A DNA stretch of 64,000 bases from positions 1-64,000 of the forward strand of contig NZ_CAMJOS010000017.1 of assembly GCF_946407605.1 (NCBI RefSeq). The letters are read 5' to 3'. The notes beneath the pieces were generated by a model that was not told the origin of the DNA, did no database searches, and worked only from the letters and a program-made list of their open reading frames with translations. Every line of letters begins with the position of its first letter. The stretch's first letter is position 1. Position numbers and translations under genes: made by a program. Source of the stretch: an uncultured Prevotella sp. Its GTDB lineage: Bacteria > Bacteroidota > Bacteroidia > Bacteroidales > Bacteroidaceae. Shown one piece after another: positions 1 to 9,600 of the stretch.

Positions 1-679
1 CGAGGCCGTTCTTCTCGAAGTTGCTCGACCAGTCGCACTGGAACAGCGACAGTTCTTTGCCGTAGATACTGCGCAGGCAGTCGCGAATCTCGCTGACGTA
101 AGGCTTGTCCTCGCCGTATGAGCCATATTCGTTCTCCACTTGAATCATAATGATGGGGCCGCCATTCTGGATAGTCAGTGGCTTCAGTTGCTCACCCACC
201 TTCTCCTCGAAGATTTTCACGCGCTCCATGAAGTAGGGGTCGCGCTCACGAAGCTTGATGTCCTTCTTCTTCAGCAGCCACCAAGGCAGACCGCCCATCT
301 CCCATTCTGCACAGACATAGGGACCAGGACGCACGATGACGTAGAGGCCGTTCTTCTGGGCCAGTCGGCAGAACTCAGCCACATCGTTATTACCCGTGAA
401 GTCGAACTGGCCTTCACGCTGCTCGTGGATGTTCCAGAAGATATAGATACACACGGCATTCATGCCCAGCGCCTTACACATCTGGATGCGATGCTCCCAG
501 TATGGACGCGGGATGCGGGGGTAGTGAACCTCGGCAGCCTTCACGATGAAGGGCTCGCCGTTAAGCAAGAATGTCTTGTTGCCTGTGGTAAACGTGCCAG
601 GCTTTCCATTTGCTGCCATTGCCACGATGGGGGCGGTGAACAGCATGGCCGCGAGGGCCAGACGTTTGAATACTCTCAT
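1..679 (-). CDS. GH35 beta-galactosidase, N-terminal part (cut by window edge)
   Basis: The frame enters from the left edge and starts at the ATG at 679; 226 residues are visible. A signal peptide (MRVFKRLALAAMLFTAPIVA, cleaved near AMA) is followed by the start of a GH35 TIM barrel. Family landmarks are present: GKTFLLNG-type strand (here NKTFLLNGEPF), EVHYPRIPRPYWEHRI, RPGPYVCAEWEMGGLPWWLL, and GGPIIMIQVENEYGSYG near residue 183, which carries the acid/base Glu. The C-terminal part with the nucleophile lies outside the window. GH35 enzymes remove terminal beta-galactose from glycans; a secreted or periplasmic location is inferred. The gene begins 29 bp after the MG2-type gene and is the third gene of a minus-strand operon with GH30, which fits breakdown of a galactose-containing polysaccharide such as arabinogalactan. 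Confidence 0.93.
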   Translation of the reverse strand, partial: MRVFKRLALAAMLFTAPIVAMAANGKPGTFTTGNKTFLLNGEPFIVKAAEVHYPRIPRPYWEHRIQMCKALGMNAVCIYIFWNIHEQREGQFDFTGNNDVAEFCRLAQKNGLYVIVRPGPYVCAEWEMGGLPWWLLKKKDIKLRERDPYFMERVKIFEEKVGEQLKPLTIQNGGPIIMIQVENEYGSYGEDKPYVSEIRDCLRSIYGKELSLFQCDWSSNFEKNGL

Positions 680-708
680 AGTCGTTTCGATTTAATGTAT
701 ATAGTTAG

Positions 709-3552
709 TTATTCTTCTTTCTTGTAATACACGGGTTTGCCGTCATCGGTCAGTCCGGCAGCCGTCACCTTGATGCGTGTCTGCTTGCCGTTGTTATAGA
801 ACGTAGCCGTGAAGGTGCCGTCATCGTCGAGTCGGGCATTGGGGTTCCAGTAGAGCGTGCGACGGTAGTCCTTCACGCTGTCGGGCAGCGTACGGTGGCT
901 ATAGTCGGGATGATAGAACTCATCGGGCTCGTACATGCCGGGCAGGATGAGTCGGCGGTCACGGTAGGTATAGCGCTTACCCTCCTCGGGCATGAGGATG
1001 AAGTCGAGGGTGACGTCGGCAGCATTGGACTGCTGTTCTACGCGCTTATCCTCGTTGCGCAGCTCGAAGTCGGTATATATTCGGATGATATCCTGACGGT
1101 TCAACTTGATATCGCGGTTGATGACAAAGTCACTACGGAACTGGTCGAGTGGTATGCCCGGGTCGAAGTTGCGGTAATAGACATAGGGCACCAAAAAGCC
1201 GTCGTTGAGACGTGCCATGACGTGCATCTGCTGGTTGCTGTTATAGTTGCCCAACAATGCCATGCTCAGCTTAAAGGGGAAGTCGTAGGGATCATACATG
1301 CCAAACGACAGACCGCGGTCGGTGGCGAGGTTATACAGCTCCTGAGCATCATAGACACAGGCAGGCTTGCTGTAGTCTATACGACGGCGACCATGACGGC
1401 GCTTGCCCTTGACGTTGACGTTCTTCAGCTTAGAGTCCATCTTCGAGATACGCTCCACCTCGGGCAGGTCGGCATCGTCAATGGTGCTCATGGCGTCCTG
1501 CTCCTCTGGCTGGTGACACTGGTAGAAGTCATACTTCTTGGCAAAGACAGGGAAGAACAGGTCGCGCTTGACGTAATACTCTGGGATGGCCTCCTCGTCA
1601 AGCACGCCCTTATGGGTGATGCGTCGCAGCTTCTTGTCGCTGATGTCGGTGTCGTAGGCCTTGAGGAAGAGGATGGCTTCACCATAATAGGGAGGCACGT
1701 TAAACACGAAATGTCCGCCATTCTCGGTCTCCATCTTTACCGTTGCCACATCATCGTCGAACACCAGCTCACCCTCGAGTGTGACCTCATGCTTCAGCCC
1801 GCCACCAGCCTGATAGTATTGGCCGACAGACCAGGTGGGGTCCATCACATTGATAACCTCCATGGTCTTCTCCACCGTGGCAATCTCATCGCCGTGAGGC
1901 AGGTCTTCCTCATCTTCTGTCTGCATCTCTACACCCAGACGCCTATAGAAATCGTCCATGACGGACTTGGGCGCATCGAACGTGCCCTGACGGTTGGGGT
2001 TATAGCCAAAGATGCCCACGGGCCAGTAGCGCACTTCCTCAGGCTCGAACTCTCGGTTCTCGATGGTGGGATAGACCGACCCTTCCACCGTCATGCTCTG
2101 TTCCGGGGTGTAGCGCAGCGGCTGTCCGTTGGTCATCTCGTGATAATCGTAGCGGCGCCAGCCCTGCACCATGAGCAGCAGGTCGAGGTGCTGCCGGTGC
2201 TTGACATCATCGGCCTCGAAGTAATAGTCGGGATAGGCAATGAAACCCTTCAGCTCACTGCTGAGCAGCAGGTCGGTGAGCATGGTGCCAGTGTCGTAGG
2301 TAGGCTCGTCGGTGGCACCGTCGCGCACTGAGATAGAGAGGTGACGGGCATCGGCAGGGGCCTGGAAATGAAGCTCTATCTGTTCGAAGGGCTCGTAGAT
2401 CTTCCTGCCTTCGTCAACGGTGATGGTCTGCTCAGCGTAGTCGTGATGATTGACAAAGAACAGGCGGTCGCAGAGCAACTGTCCCGTCTCGTCGAACACC
2501 AGCAGGTCGTTAACGCCGGTAGGCAGTGCCGCCTTGTCGATGGTAAGGACGGTACTACCCTTGATGGTCTGGAAATAATGCAGCGAACCACGACAGAGCA
2601 CGGCAACGCCCAGCTCTGTGGAGTCGGGCAGTCCGCCCAGCTGCAGGTCGGCCTTCAGCTGTTCGCCCACGGCGTCGAGATGGAGGGCACAGCCGGCCTT
2701 CTCGGTCTTTGGCAGGTCGAAGGTATAGTCCTTGCCGCGCCATGGGAAGCGGGCCGATAGTCGTCCATTCTCAGGCACCTTGACGGTGAAGACGCCGCGT
2801 CCCTGATGGGTGGTGCTGATGGTGACTATACTATCCTTGACATGGGGTATGCGCAGTTGTCCCTTGACGTCTTGCTGCTCGCCATCCTCGTCCACCGCCT
2901 CAAAGGCCACCGTACATGTCTGTCCGGCAATGAGGTGTCCACCCTCAGGATAGAAATTGACGAAGAGCTTCTGCTTGAGTTCTTTCTCAAGACGTGTCTT
3001 CGGACGACTCACGATATACTTACCGGCATAGTCGCCAGGCTCCTGCGGCCGCTCATAGACGGGGAACACCCTGCTATAGACGGTCTCGAACTGTCGGAAG
3101 AAGTCCTGTGCCATCTGGCGGTTATAGAAGTTCTCATAATCCTTGTGGCCATAGTCATGCTCCGACACCTTGAAGTTCAGCATCCAGCGGGTGTAGGCAC
3201 GCACCTCGTAATAACCCGAATAGATAGAGTCCTGCAGGGCAAAGTTACCATCGCTATAGCCATCGGGCGAGACGATGATGTTTTGTCGCTCTACTACCAT
3301 GCCGTCGGGCGATACCAGCTCGACATAGAGTATGCGGCTCATGTTGGTAAAGGTCAGGTTGTCGGCGCGCACCACATAAGCCTTATACCAGATGGTGTCG
3401 CCTTTAAAATAGCATTGGTTGTCCAAATGCAGATAGACCTTCTCCTGTACGGGGGCTTGCTCCAGTATGTCCTTCACGGCCTCGAGTCCTGTCTGACCCT
3501 GGGCGGTGAGGCTGCCAAGCAGCAAAGAGAGAAGATACAATATCCGTTTCAT
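709..3552 (-). CDS. Large secreted protein with MG2-like (macroglobulin) domain
   Basis: A protein of 947 residues if the ATG at 3552 is used. I prefer this start because it gives a clean signal peptide (MKRILYLLSLLLGSLTAQG); an in-frame ATG 33 bp upstream would put a charged extension in front. Residues 20-120 contain QEKVYLHLDNQCYFKGDTIW followed by a VELVSPDG strand and a YEVRAYTRWM segment, the pattern of the MG2 domain of alpha-2-macroglobulin-like proteins that is common in large Bacteroidota envelope proteins. No thioester motif (CGEQ) is seen, so it is not a full macroglobulin. The middle and C-terminal parts are beta-rich and ungrouped. It sits 10 bp after the GH30 stop and 29 bp before GH35, so it belongs to the same operon. 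Function unknown; a scaffold or surface role is a guess. Confidence 0.75.
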   Translation of the reverse strand: MKRILYLLSLLLGSLTAQGQTGLEAVKDILEQAPVQEKVYLHLDNQCYFKGDTIWYKAYVVRADNLTFTNMSRILYVELVSPDGMVVERQNIIVSPDGYSDGNFALQDSIYSGYYEVRAYTRWMLNFKVSEHDYGHKDYENFYNRQMAQDFFRQFETVYSRVFPVYERPQEPGDYAGKYIVSRPKTRLEKELKQKLFVNFYPEGGHLIAGQTCTVAFEAVDEDGEQQDVKGQLRIPHVKDSIVTISTTHQGRGVFTVKVPENGRLSARFPWRGKDYTFDLPKTEKAGCALHLDAVGEQLKADLQLGGLPDSTELGVAVLCRGSLHYFQTIKGSTVLTIDKAALPTGVNDLLVFDETGQLLCDRLFFVNHHDYAEQTITVDEGRKIYEPFEQIELHFQAPADARHLSISVRDGATDEPTYDTGTMLTDLLLSSELKGFIAYPDYYFEADDVKHRQHLDLLLMVQGWRRYDYHEMTNGQPLRYTPEQSMTVEGSVYPTIENREFEPEEVRYWPVGIFGYNPNRQGTFDAPKSVMDDFYRRLGVEMQTEDEEDLPHGDEIATVEKTMEVINVMDPTWSVGQYYQAGGGLKHEVTLEGELVFDDDVATVKMETENGGHFVFNVPPYYGEAILFLKAYDTDISDKKLRRITHKGVLDEEAIPEYYVKRDLFFPVFAKKYDFYQCHQPEEQDAMSTIDDADLPEVERISKMDSKLKNVNVKGKRRHGRRRIDYSKPACVYDAQELYNLATDRGLSFGMYDPYDFPFKLSMALLGNYNSNQQMHVMARLNDGFLVPYVYYRNFDPGIPLDQFRSDFVINRDIKLNRQDIIRIYTDFELRNEDKRVEQQSNAADVTLDFILMPEEGKRYTYRDRRLILPGMYEPDEFYHPDYSHRTLPDSVKDYRRTLYWNPNARLDDDGTFTATFYNNGKQTRIKVTAAGLTDDGKPVYYKKEE

Positions 3553-3562
3553 TTTATGTCGA

Positions 3563-5125
3563 TTAAATCTTTGTTTTTTCAACAAACGTGGTAACGCTTC
3601 TTGGCGTCAGCGTCGTAACACCGTCGCATGCATTTATCGGTTTCAGCGTCTCACCCTCCACATCGCTGGTGCGGTAAGGCTGCCACTGGCGGTTCTGCTT
3701 GTCGCCTACGGCAAAGGAGAACGGCTGTTCCTGCTCGCTGTAGTTGATGGCCACCACGACCCACGTGCCGTCAGCGTTCTTATAGGCAGAGACCATCACG
3801 CCGTAGGGGTCTTCCTTCTGTTTGGCGTCAACGTCGTAGCGCACGGCACCAGGACGTATAAAACGACTGTAGTTGCCCAGGGCCCAGAGCAGGCGGCTGT
3901 CGCGAGCCTTGGCTCCTTGCTGTACCTGCTCCTGAGACTGTCGGCGCGGCTGCCGCCTGCGTTGTTCAAACACACGGATCAGCCCGTCCTTATAGTTGCC
4001 GCCGCAGGCTCGCCACCACGACCAGCTCTCGGCATTGGCATAGCAGAGGTCATGATGGATGATACGTGCCACATAGAGTGCCGTCTTCATAGAGAAGTCA
4101 TAGCCGCCACCGCCGCCAATCTCTTCGTCGTTGCTCATGATGCATATCTCCGACTGCCAGAACTTCACGCCGTATTTCTTCAACTCCTTACGCAGCTCCT
4201 GACGAATGCGCTTCATATAGTTCACGGGGGTGTTCGTCCAGTAGCTGTGGGCCAGCATCAGACGGGGCACGTTGGGCGTGTTGCCCAGATAGGTCTGTGT
4301 GCTGTCCTTCGACCAGAACGCCGCAATGGCGTTGCCCCGCTCCCATGAGGTCTTATAGATGCCTAAGAGGCAGCGCAGGTCGCTGGACTCGTTGACCATG
4401 ATCTGTGTGGTGAGCCCTTTCTCAGCAAAGACCTTTCCCGTTCTGCGGGCCACCTCGGCAATCTCCCAGTTGGTGGCTGGTGAGCCTTCCTGTTTGGGAC
4501 CTTGCCAGTTCCAATGGCCATCGGGCTCGTTTACAGGTGAGATATAGTCGATGTGGATGCCGTGTTCGCGCTCCAGTCCCTCCATGCACGATGCCATGAA
4601 TTGCGCAAAGGCATTGTAGCATTCGTAGCGCAGGTTCAGCGTGCCGCCTCGGCCAGTGTTCGTGGCCAACTCGTTCTCCGTGAAATAGACGGGGGGCGAA
4701 TTCAAGAAGGCGAGGATCTTCGGCACGCCACGTTCCTTCGCCATCTTCAGGAATTTCACCTGACCAGCCTGCCTACTCCAGTCGTAGGTGCCGTCAAACC
4801 TCAGGAAACACTCAGTACGTGTGTCTCTATTGATATATGAGGAGTCGCCCTGCTCGGCGCTACCTGCTCCCAGGTTGAAACGCCATAGCGAGAGGCCGAT
4901 GCCTCGCGGCTGTCCGTTGTCATCGGTTTCCATGGAGAAGAGCCAGTCGGCAATCTGCTGCTGGGCCTCTTCCTCAGGCCACAGGCCGATGCTCTGCATA
5001 GACCATGCGTCAGAAGCTCCGAAATGCTCGATGGTCTGTTGCGGGCTTTTCGGATTAATCGTGTAAGTCTGTGCCTGCGCGGCAATGGCAACTGTCAGTA
5101 GTGCCAGAGTCAGTGCTTGTCTCAT
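3563..5125 (-). CDS. GH30 family glycoside hydrolase (endo-beta-1,6-galactanase-like)
   Basis: The protein has 520 residues from the ATG at 5125, which yields a standard signal peptide (MRQALTLALLTVAIAAQAQ). The longer open frame upstream is rejected because it begins inside the promoter region. GH30 landmarks: IEHFGASDAWSMQ at the N-terminus, SPVNEPDGHWNW near residue 197 with the acid/base Glu, and KFWQSEICIMSND near residue 323 with the likely nucleophile Glu. The C-terminal part forms the typical beta-sandwich of GH30. The length fits the family. GH30 enzymes of this type cleave beta-1,6-galactan or related chains; the substrate is inferred, supported by the GH35 in the same operon and a GH51 arabinofuranosidase at 20.8 kb. 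It is the first gene of the minus-strand operon, with a TATCTTTG promoter box 30 bp upstream. Confidence 0.88.
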   Translation of the reverse strand: MRQALTLALLTVAIAAQAQTYTINPKSPQQTIEHFGASDAWSMQSIGLWPEEEAQQQIADWLFSMETDDNGQPRGIGLSLWRFNLGAGSAEQGDSSYINRDTRTECFLRFDGTYDWSRQAGQVKFLKMAKERGVPKILAFLNSPPVYFTENELATNTGRGGTLNLRYECYNAFAQFMASCMEGLEREHGIHIDYISPVNEPDGHWNWQGPKQEGSPATNWEIAEVARRTGKVFAEKGLTTQIMVNESSDLRCLLGIYKTSWERGNAIAAFWSKDSTQTYLGNTPNVPRLMLAHSYWTNTPVNYMKRIRQELRKELKKYGVKFWQSEICIMSNDEEIGGGGGYDFSMKTALYVARIIHHDLCYANAESWSWWRACGGNYKDGLIRVFEQRRRQPRRQSQEQVQQGAKARDSRLLWALGNYSRFIRPGAVRYDVDAKQKEDPYGVMVSAYKNADGTWVVVAINYSEQEQPFSFAVGDKQNRQWQPYRTSDVEGETLKPINACDGVTTLTPRSVTTFVEKTKI

Positions 5126-5154
5126 AAGTAAGTCTTGATGTTGGGTTGTGTCTG

Positions 5155-5162
5155 CAAAGATA
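5155..5162 (-). promoter_or_regulatory. Promoter -7 box of the GH30 operon
   Basis: On the minus strand this reads TATCTTTG, an exact match to the Bacteroidota TAnnTTTG box, 30 bp before the GH30 start. No clear TTTG is seen at the usual distance upstream, so it may depend on an activator. Confidence 0.65.
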
Positions 5163-5212
5163 CAAAATAGCGAGGGAAATGCAAAATAAATTACGATATT
5201 TTTGTAAGACAA

Positions 5213-5262
5213 AATATACTTTCACCATCATGATGATGTCTTCCATGCTTTATGTAACTGAC
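5213..5262 (+). repeat. 50-bp dispersed repeat, copy 1
   Basis: This 50-bp stretch matches 17915-17964 in the same orientation with four mismatches. It starts AATATACTTTCACCATCATG and ends ATGTAACTGAC. It lies in the spacer between the divergent GH30 operon and the AraC-type regulator and does not overlap either promoter box. Function unknown. Confidence 0.8.
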
Positions 5263-5342
5263 TTTTCACAGAACTCTAAATCCGTTGTGTACTCGCAAAC
5301 TACAAATTATTTTTGAATACGCAAGGTTTTTTCCCACTTTTG

Positions 5343-5373
5343 TTTGTCAGTTCATAAAATCTTTGTATCTTTG
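5343..5373 (+). promoter_or_regulatory. Promoter of the AraC-type regulator
   Basis: TTTG at 5343-5346, 19 bp spacer, TATCTTTG at 5366-5373. This is a textbook Bacteroidota housekeeping promoter, 40 bp before the regulator start codon. Confidence 0.8.
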
Positions 5374-5413
5374 TGGCGTCGTTTAAATCATATAGCGAAC
5401 CAAGACATAAACC

Positions 5414-6490
5414 ATGTACGAATATATAACCATCATCTTAGCCAGCATTTGGTTGACTATAAGCTTGATTTTTGGCACATTTTTGTGGATGAAGCGAAAA
5501 GAGGTGCCCGACTGTTCGCGTACCTATCTATCTGTTATTTACTTCATGATGGCTTTGGGTGTCTCGTCTTATATTGTCACGGCTATCAGACATGACCTGA
5601 CTGAACAGTCAACCCAACTTTTGGTGCCTTTTCTGACAATTGGCGGACTTTGGGCCATATCTCTGATAATATGTTATCCGATAGAAGTGATACGCCCTCG
5701 TGAACTGCGTGGACGGTGGCTGGCGCTAATCTTCCTTCCCGCGTTGCTCGTTACGCTGCCACCGCTGTTCGGATTGCAGTTTCACGAACTGCATTCGTGG
5801 ACTGATCTATGGGCACATATCGGTGATTTTGACGTACTGCTACGCCTGCTTTGCCTTGTTCTTCTGGCCATCTTTTCCCTGATAATGCTCTTCATCCCAT
5901 ACAACTGGCGTAAGTCGAGTGCCGACTACCAATGGATTCGTAGGACTACAATTCTCGCTCAAGGTATCGCCATTCTCTTCTATGCCAATGTGCTAACCAA
6001 CCATCAGATATTCTATTACCTGCACATGCTGTGGGGTTTATGTGCTTCTATCTTCTTTTTCTATTTTGAGTTGGTCGTCAGACTTCTGCCTCCTGCCAAG
6101 AAAGAACCACAGCCCTCAGAGCCTTCATTGACTGATAAGGCTGACGGCAAGGCGGAAGATGAGGATGATTACTGGCCTCGCATCTGTCAGGTGATGGATG
6201 AATGGGAGGAGTGGCGCAATCCCAATACCACGGTTGAGACGGTGAGTCGTTCCGTAGGCACCAACCGTTACTATGTGGGCCGTATCATCCGTGAGCACAC
6301 TGGCTTGACATTCAACGACTATATGAACCAGAAGCGCATCGACTTCGTTTCCGGACAGTTGCGCCTCAACCCTCAGCAAGACCATAAGACGCTCTATTTC
6401 GAGGCTGGTTTCCGCAGTCGTACTGCCGCCTATCGCAACTTCGTGAAGTTCATGGGCAGTTCTCCATCTGAATTTGTTGCCACTCTTTAG
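5414..6490 (+). CDS. Membrane-bound AraC-family transcription regulator
   Basis: A protein of 358 residues with about six to seven hydrophobic segments in residues 1-225 (for example IITIILASIWLTISLIFGTF and LIMLFIPYNW) and a C-terminal AraC-type double helix-turn-helix at about 255-358. The HTH is recognised by NRYYVGRIIREHTGLTFNDY and the second-helix region FEAGFRSRTAAYRNFVKFMG followed by SPSEF. A short acidic linker (residues 235-250) joins the two parts. Such membrane-anchored AraC proteins are common in Bacteroidota, but their signals are mostly unknown. It has its own strong promoter, and the giant surface protein gene starts 157 bp downstream on the same strand, making that cluster a plausible target. 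It could also act on the divergent GH30 operon. Confidence 0.85.
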   Translation: MYEYITIILASIWLTISLIFGTFLWMKRKEVPDCSRTYLSVIYFMMALGVSSYIVTAIRHDLTEQSTQLLVPFLTIGGLWAISLIICYPIEVIRPRELRGRWLALIFLPALLVTLPPLFGLQFHELHSWTDLWAHIGDFDVLLRLLCLVLLAIFSLIMLFIPYNWRKSSADYQWIRRTTILAQGIAILFYANVLTNHQIFYYLHMLWGLCASIFFFYFELVVRLLPPAKKEPQPSEPSLTDKADGKAEDEDDYWPRICQVMDEWEEWRNPNTTVETVSRSVGTNRYYVGRIIREHTGLTFNDYMNQKRIDFVSGQLRLNPQQDHKTLYFEAGFRSRTAAYRNFVKFMGSSPSEFVATL

Positions 6491-6588
6491 TATCTCATAA
6501 ACTCTTCTTTTTCAGTGTTTTGCAGATTTGCAACACTGTTTCCCGATATTGCAACATCCCCTTATGCGCCCGTACTAATATTATTTAG

Positions 6589-6596
6589 TATCTTTG
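6589..6596 (+). promoter_or_regulatory. Promoter -7 box before the giant surface protein
   Basis: TATCTTTG followed by GCACG, 52 bp before the start codon at 6648. There is no TTTG at 19-21 bp upstream, so an activator (for instance the neighbouring AraC-type protein) may be needed. Confidence 0.65.
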
Positions 6597-6647
6597 CACG
6601 CAAAATATCGCAGTAAATAAACAATAATCATTAATTCAACAATAGTT

Positions 6648-9600
6648 ATGACAAAAATTATTCAATCACAACGGCCGCGCCATTGGTGTACCAGTTTGTT
6701 CTTGGTTGCCATTGCGCTATTTTTCGGTATGCCACAGGTGCATGCAGAAGATTTGTATGTTAATGGAGATATGCAGAATGCCATTACGTTTACCAACACG
6801 TCGCCTGGCGTGATTAAGATAAGGGTGGCCATCTGCTGCGATTATATGGACACAAATGGCCTGGCACATTGGAAGACCATCCAACTTGATGGCAGTAAAT
6901 CAAACATCAGGTTAAAATACATTCCCAAGGGAAAGAGTGAGCCGGAGATGTGTAATTTCCTTGGTGTCTGGTCAAATAACACCGAGGGAGACTATCATGC
7001 CTATTATCAGTATTATTTGATAAATGCCCAAAATGAAGACCAGCATGGTAGTTCTCTGATGTTCTTGAGCACCAACGGGTCGCTGACCCAGATAAAAGGG
7101 TACCCTCCAATCAGACAACGTCAGTCGTTGACAGAAACCACATACGTGGAATTCGAGTGGTACTATCCTACTCACATGGTAGGCCAGGAGGTGACATTCT
7201 ACTATAGTGGCAAAATGAGTTGCCATGATGGAAATAATAATTACTGGGACGAACAATATGGAGAAAAAGAGATTTGTACATTCACCATTGGTGACGATAT
7301 AACGTTGGATGCCTACGACCCTGTTCCCTGTACGGAAGCGGGCGACGAGGGTAAGATGATGATTCCCGTAGTGAGTAGCAATACCATCGATAGCCTTAAG
7401 TTGTATAACAAGGCGGGCAAGCAGCTACTCGATTGTGTTTCCGACCAGCCTGGCAATTATATGATGCTCAAAGTCGATGCTACCACTTCTTACGACTCTC
7501 TCAAGTACGAGCCCACCATCCAGCTTTCTACTGTTTACAACGCACCGGTAAATAGCCCCACGACGGTGAGCGGACCATACACAAAAATGATTCCCGACTC
7601 TCTGCCCATGATTCATAAGCCTGATAATCTCAGTTCTGAACTTCAGGGCGGTTCTATCAAACTGACGTGGGATGTCAACAATCTAGAGTTCCGTGATCTG
7701 TTGCCAGGCGATATGTTCCAGATTCAGCGCAAGCTGCCAGGTCAAACTGATTACGAGGATCTTACAATGGTATCCTTTGACGATACGCTAGATACCTACG
7801 AATACTTTGACGATAAGGCCATCACTTCCATGGAATCTAAAGGCATAATAAAGTATCGCATATGCCGCGCTGGTACAGCCATGTGGGGATGGAAAAAGAA
7901 CCCGACAGTGGATTCTATCAAAGTAGATGTTAGTAATGTCACGGGTTATGAACCGAAGAATCTGAAATCAAGTCAGACCAACCAGGATGACCGTAAGGTG
8001 ACTATTACGTGGCAAGACAACGGCGGCATCTGGGACAGTCGCGGAGAATTATCGCTCATCACCTATATCTATAGTAAGGATAATAATTCTAATCCGAAAG
8101 ATAGCCTGACGCAGACGGTTACTGACGAACAACGCCAGCAACGCAGCATTGAATTCACGCTGCCCCGTTCCTGCGTATATTATAAGTTTGCCTTGCGGTT
8201 AGACAGCATTACAACACCGTGGCTTCATAATAAATTAGTAGTTGAAAATACTGCTCCTCAATACTACGACGAAAGGGCATTAGGCCATATTAAAAAGGAC
8301 GGCCTAAAGGCAACAACCTTGCATAGCTCTGTATTGTTAGGATGGGAATTGGAGAATAACACAAAGCCTGTAGATTATTTCGAGGTGTTCCGCTGCATCC
8401 AAGGTGCAACCGACTTCGAATGCATTGCCACCAACCTCACTGATATGCAGTATGAGGATAAGACTGTATCACCCATCAAGACCTATGACTATTTTGTGCG
8501 CTCGGTGACCAACTGTGAGACGCTAATACTAGACAGCACCCAAACCGTGTCTGGCTATTGCGATCAGTGGGGACGTCTAGAGGGCTACGTGCGTTTTGCT
8601 GACGGCACGGGCATACCCAATATCACGGTTGCCGTAGCACCTGCCGAGGCAGGCGTTTCCGGAGAGGTGACCACTAAGACCGACGCGAGCGGCTACTTTG
8701 AGGTGAAGAATCTGTCATACTACGGAGGCTCTACCGGCACGTACACCGTGTCTGTAATCGGTATTCCCAGCACTGATCTGCGCGACGACTGTGCCGGTGG
8801 TCTACCTGCCACTTTTACTCCCAATGCCGGTGGCAACGATGTGAGCGACTTGGTGTTCACCGTCACCAAGGGCTACCGCATTTCGGGCTATGTGATGTAC
8901 GAGGGTACCAGCATTCCCGTGAAGGGTGTCGGCTTCACTGTGGACGGTAACGAAGTGCGTTCAGTACAAGGTGCTATAGAGACCGACTATGAGGGTAAGT
9001 TCTCTTTCTGGACGCTCCAGGGTCAGCATACCGTTAATGCCGTGAAGAAAGGTCACTCGTTTGGTAAAAAGGGCACCTATACGGCCAATATCACCCAAGA
9101 CGTGGCAGGCCTCTACTTCTACGACCAGACGCGTGTAACGCTTATAGGCCGTGTGGCCGGTGGTAAGGACCAGGGCGACCTGCCGTTGGACAACTCCCTG
9201 TCGCGTAACAACCTGGGTGACAACCTGAAAATAGTGATGGAGCTGGAAGGCGACCACACCTCATGGCTGGTCTATGACAATACTCATCCTTCGTTGACCG
9301 AGCGCAATGAGGAGTTCAAACATCGTGATGGTCAGCAGGACAACCACAAGACCCGCATGTACACCACCCGTCATCGCATTGAGATACGGCCCGATGCTGA
9401 GACTGGTGAATATCGCGTGCAGTTGCCCCCTGTAGCCTGGAAGATTACACAGATTACGGCAGAGGGCTATGCCACTCTGTTCCAAGAGGGTAAGACGGGC
9501 GACGTGATAGACCTGACGGACTCGCTGACCGAGCATAAGGATACGGTAGCAGGCCCATATATTGACTGTGATGGCAAAACCATCATTAATCCCGTCACCA

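Noticed and set aside
895..2331. A long open frame (478 codons) on the plus strand opposite the MG2-type gene
   Set aside because: It lies inside a well-supported gene on the other strand, has no promoter, signal or known domain, and similar mirror frames occur opposite other G/C-rich genes in this window (for example 13788-14927 and 44672-46135).
709..3552. A complete alpha-2-macroglobulin or a TonB-dependent receptor
   Set aside because: Only the MG2-like region is recognisable; there is no thioester motif, no plug motif and no terminal beta-barrel strand.
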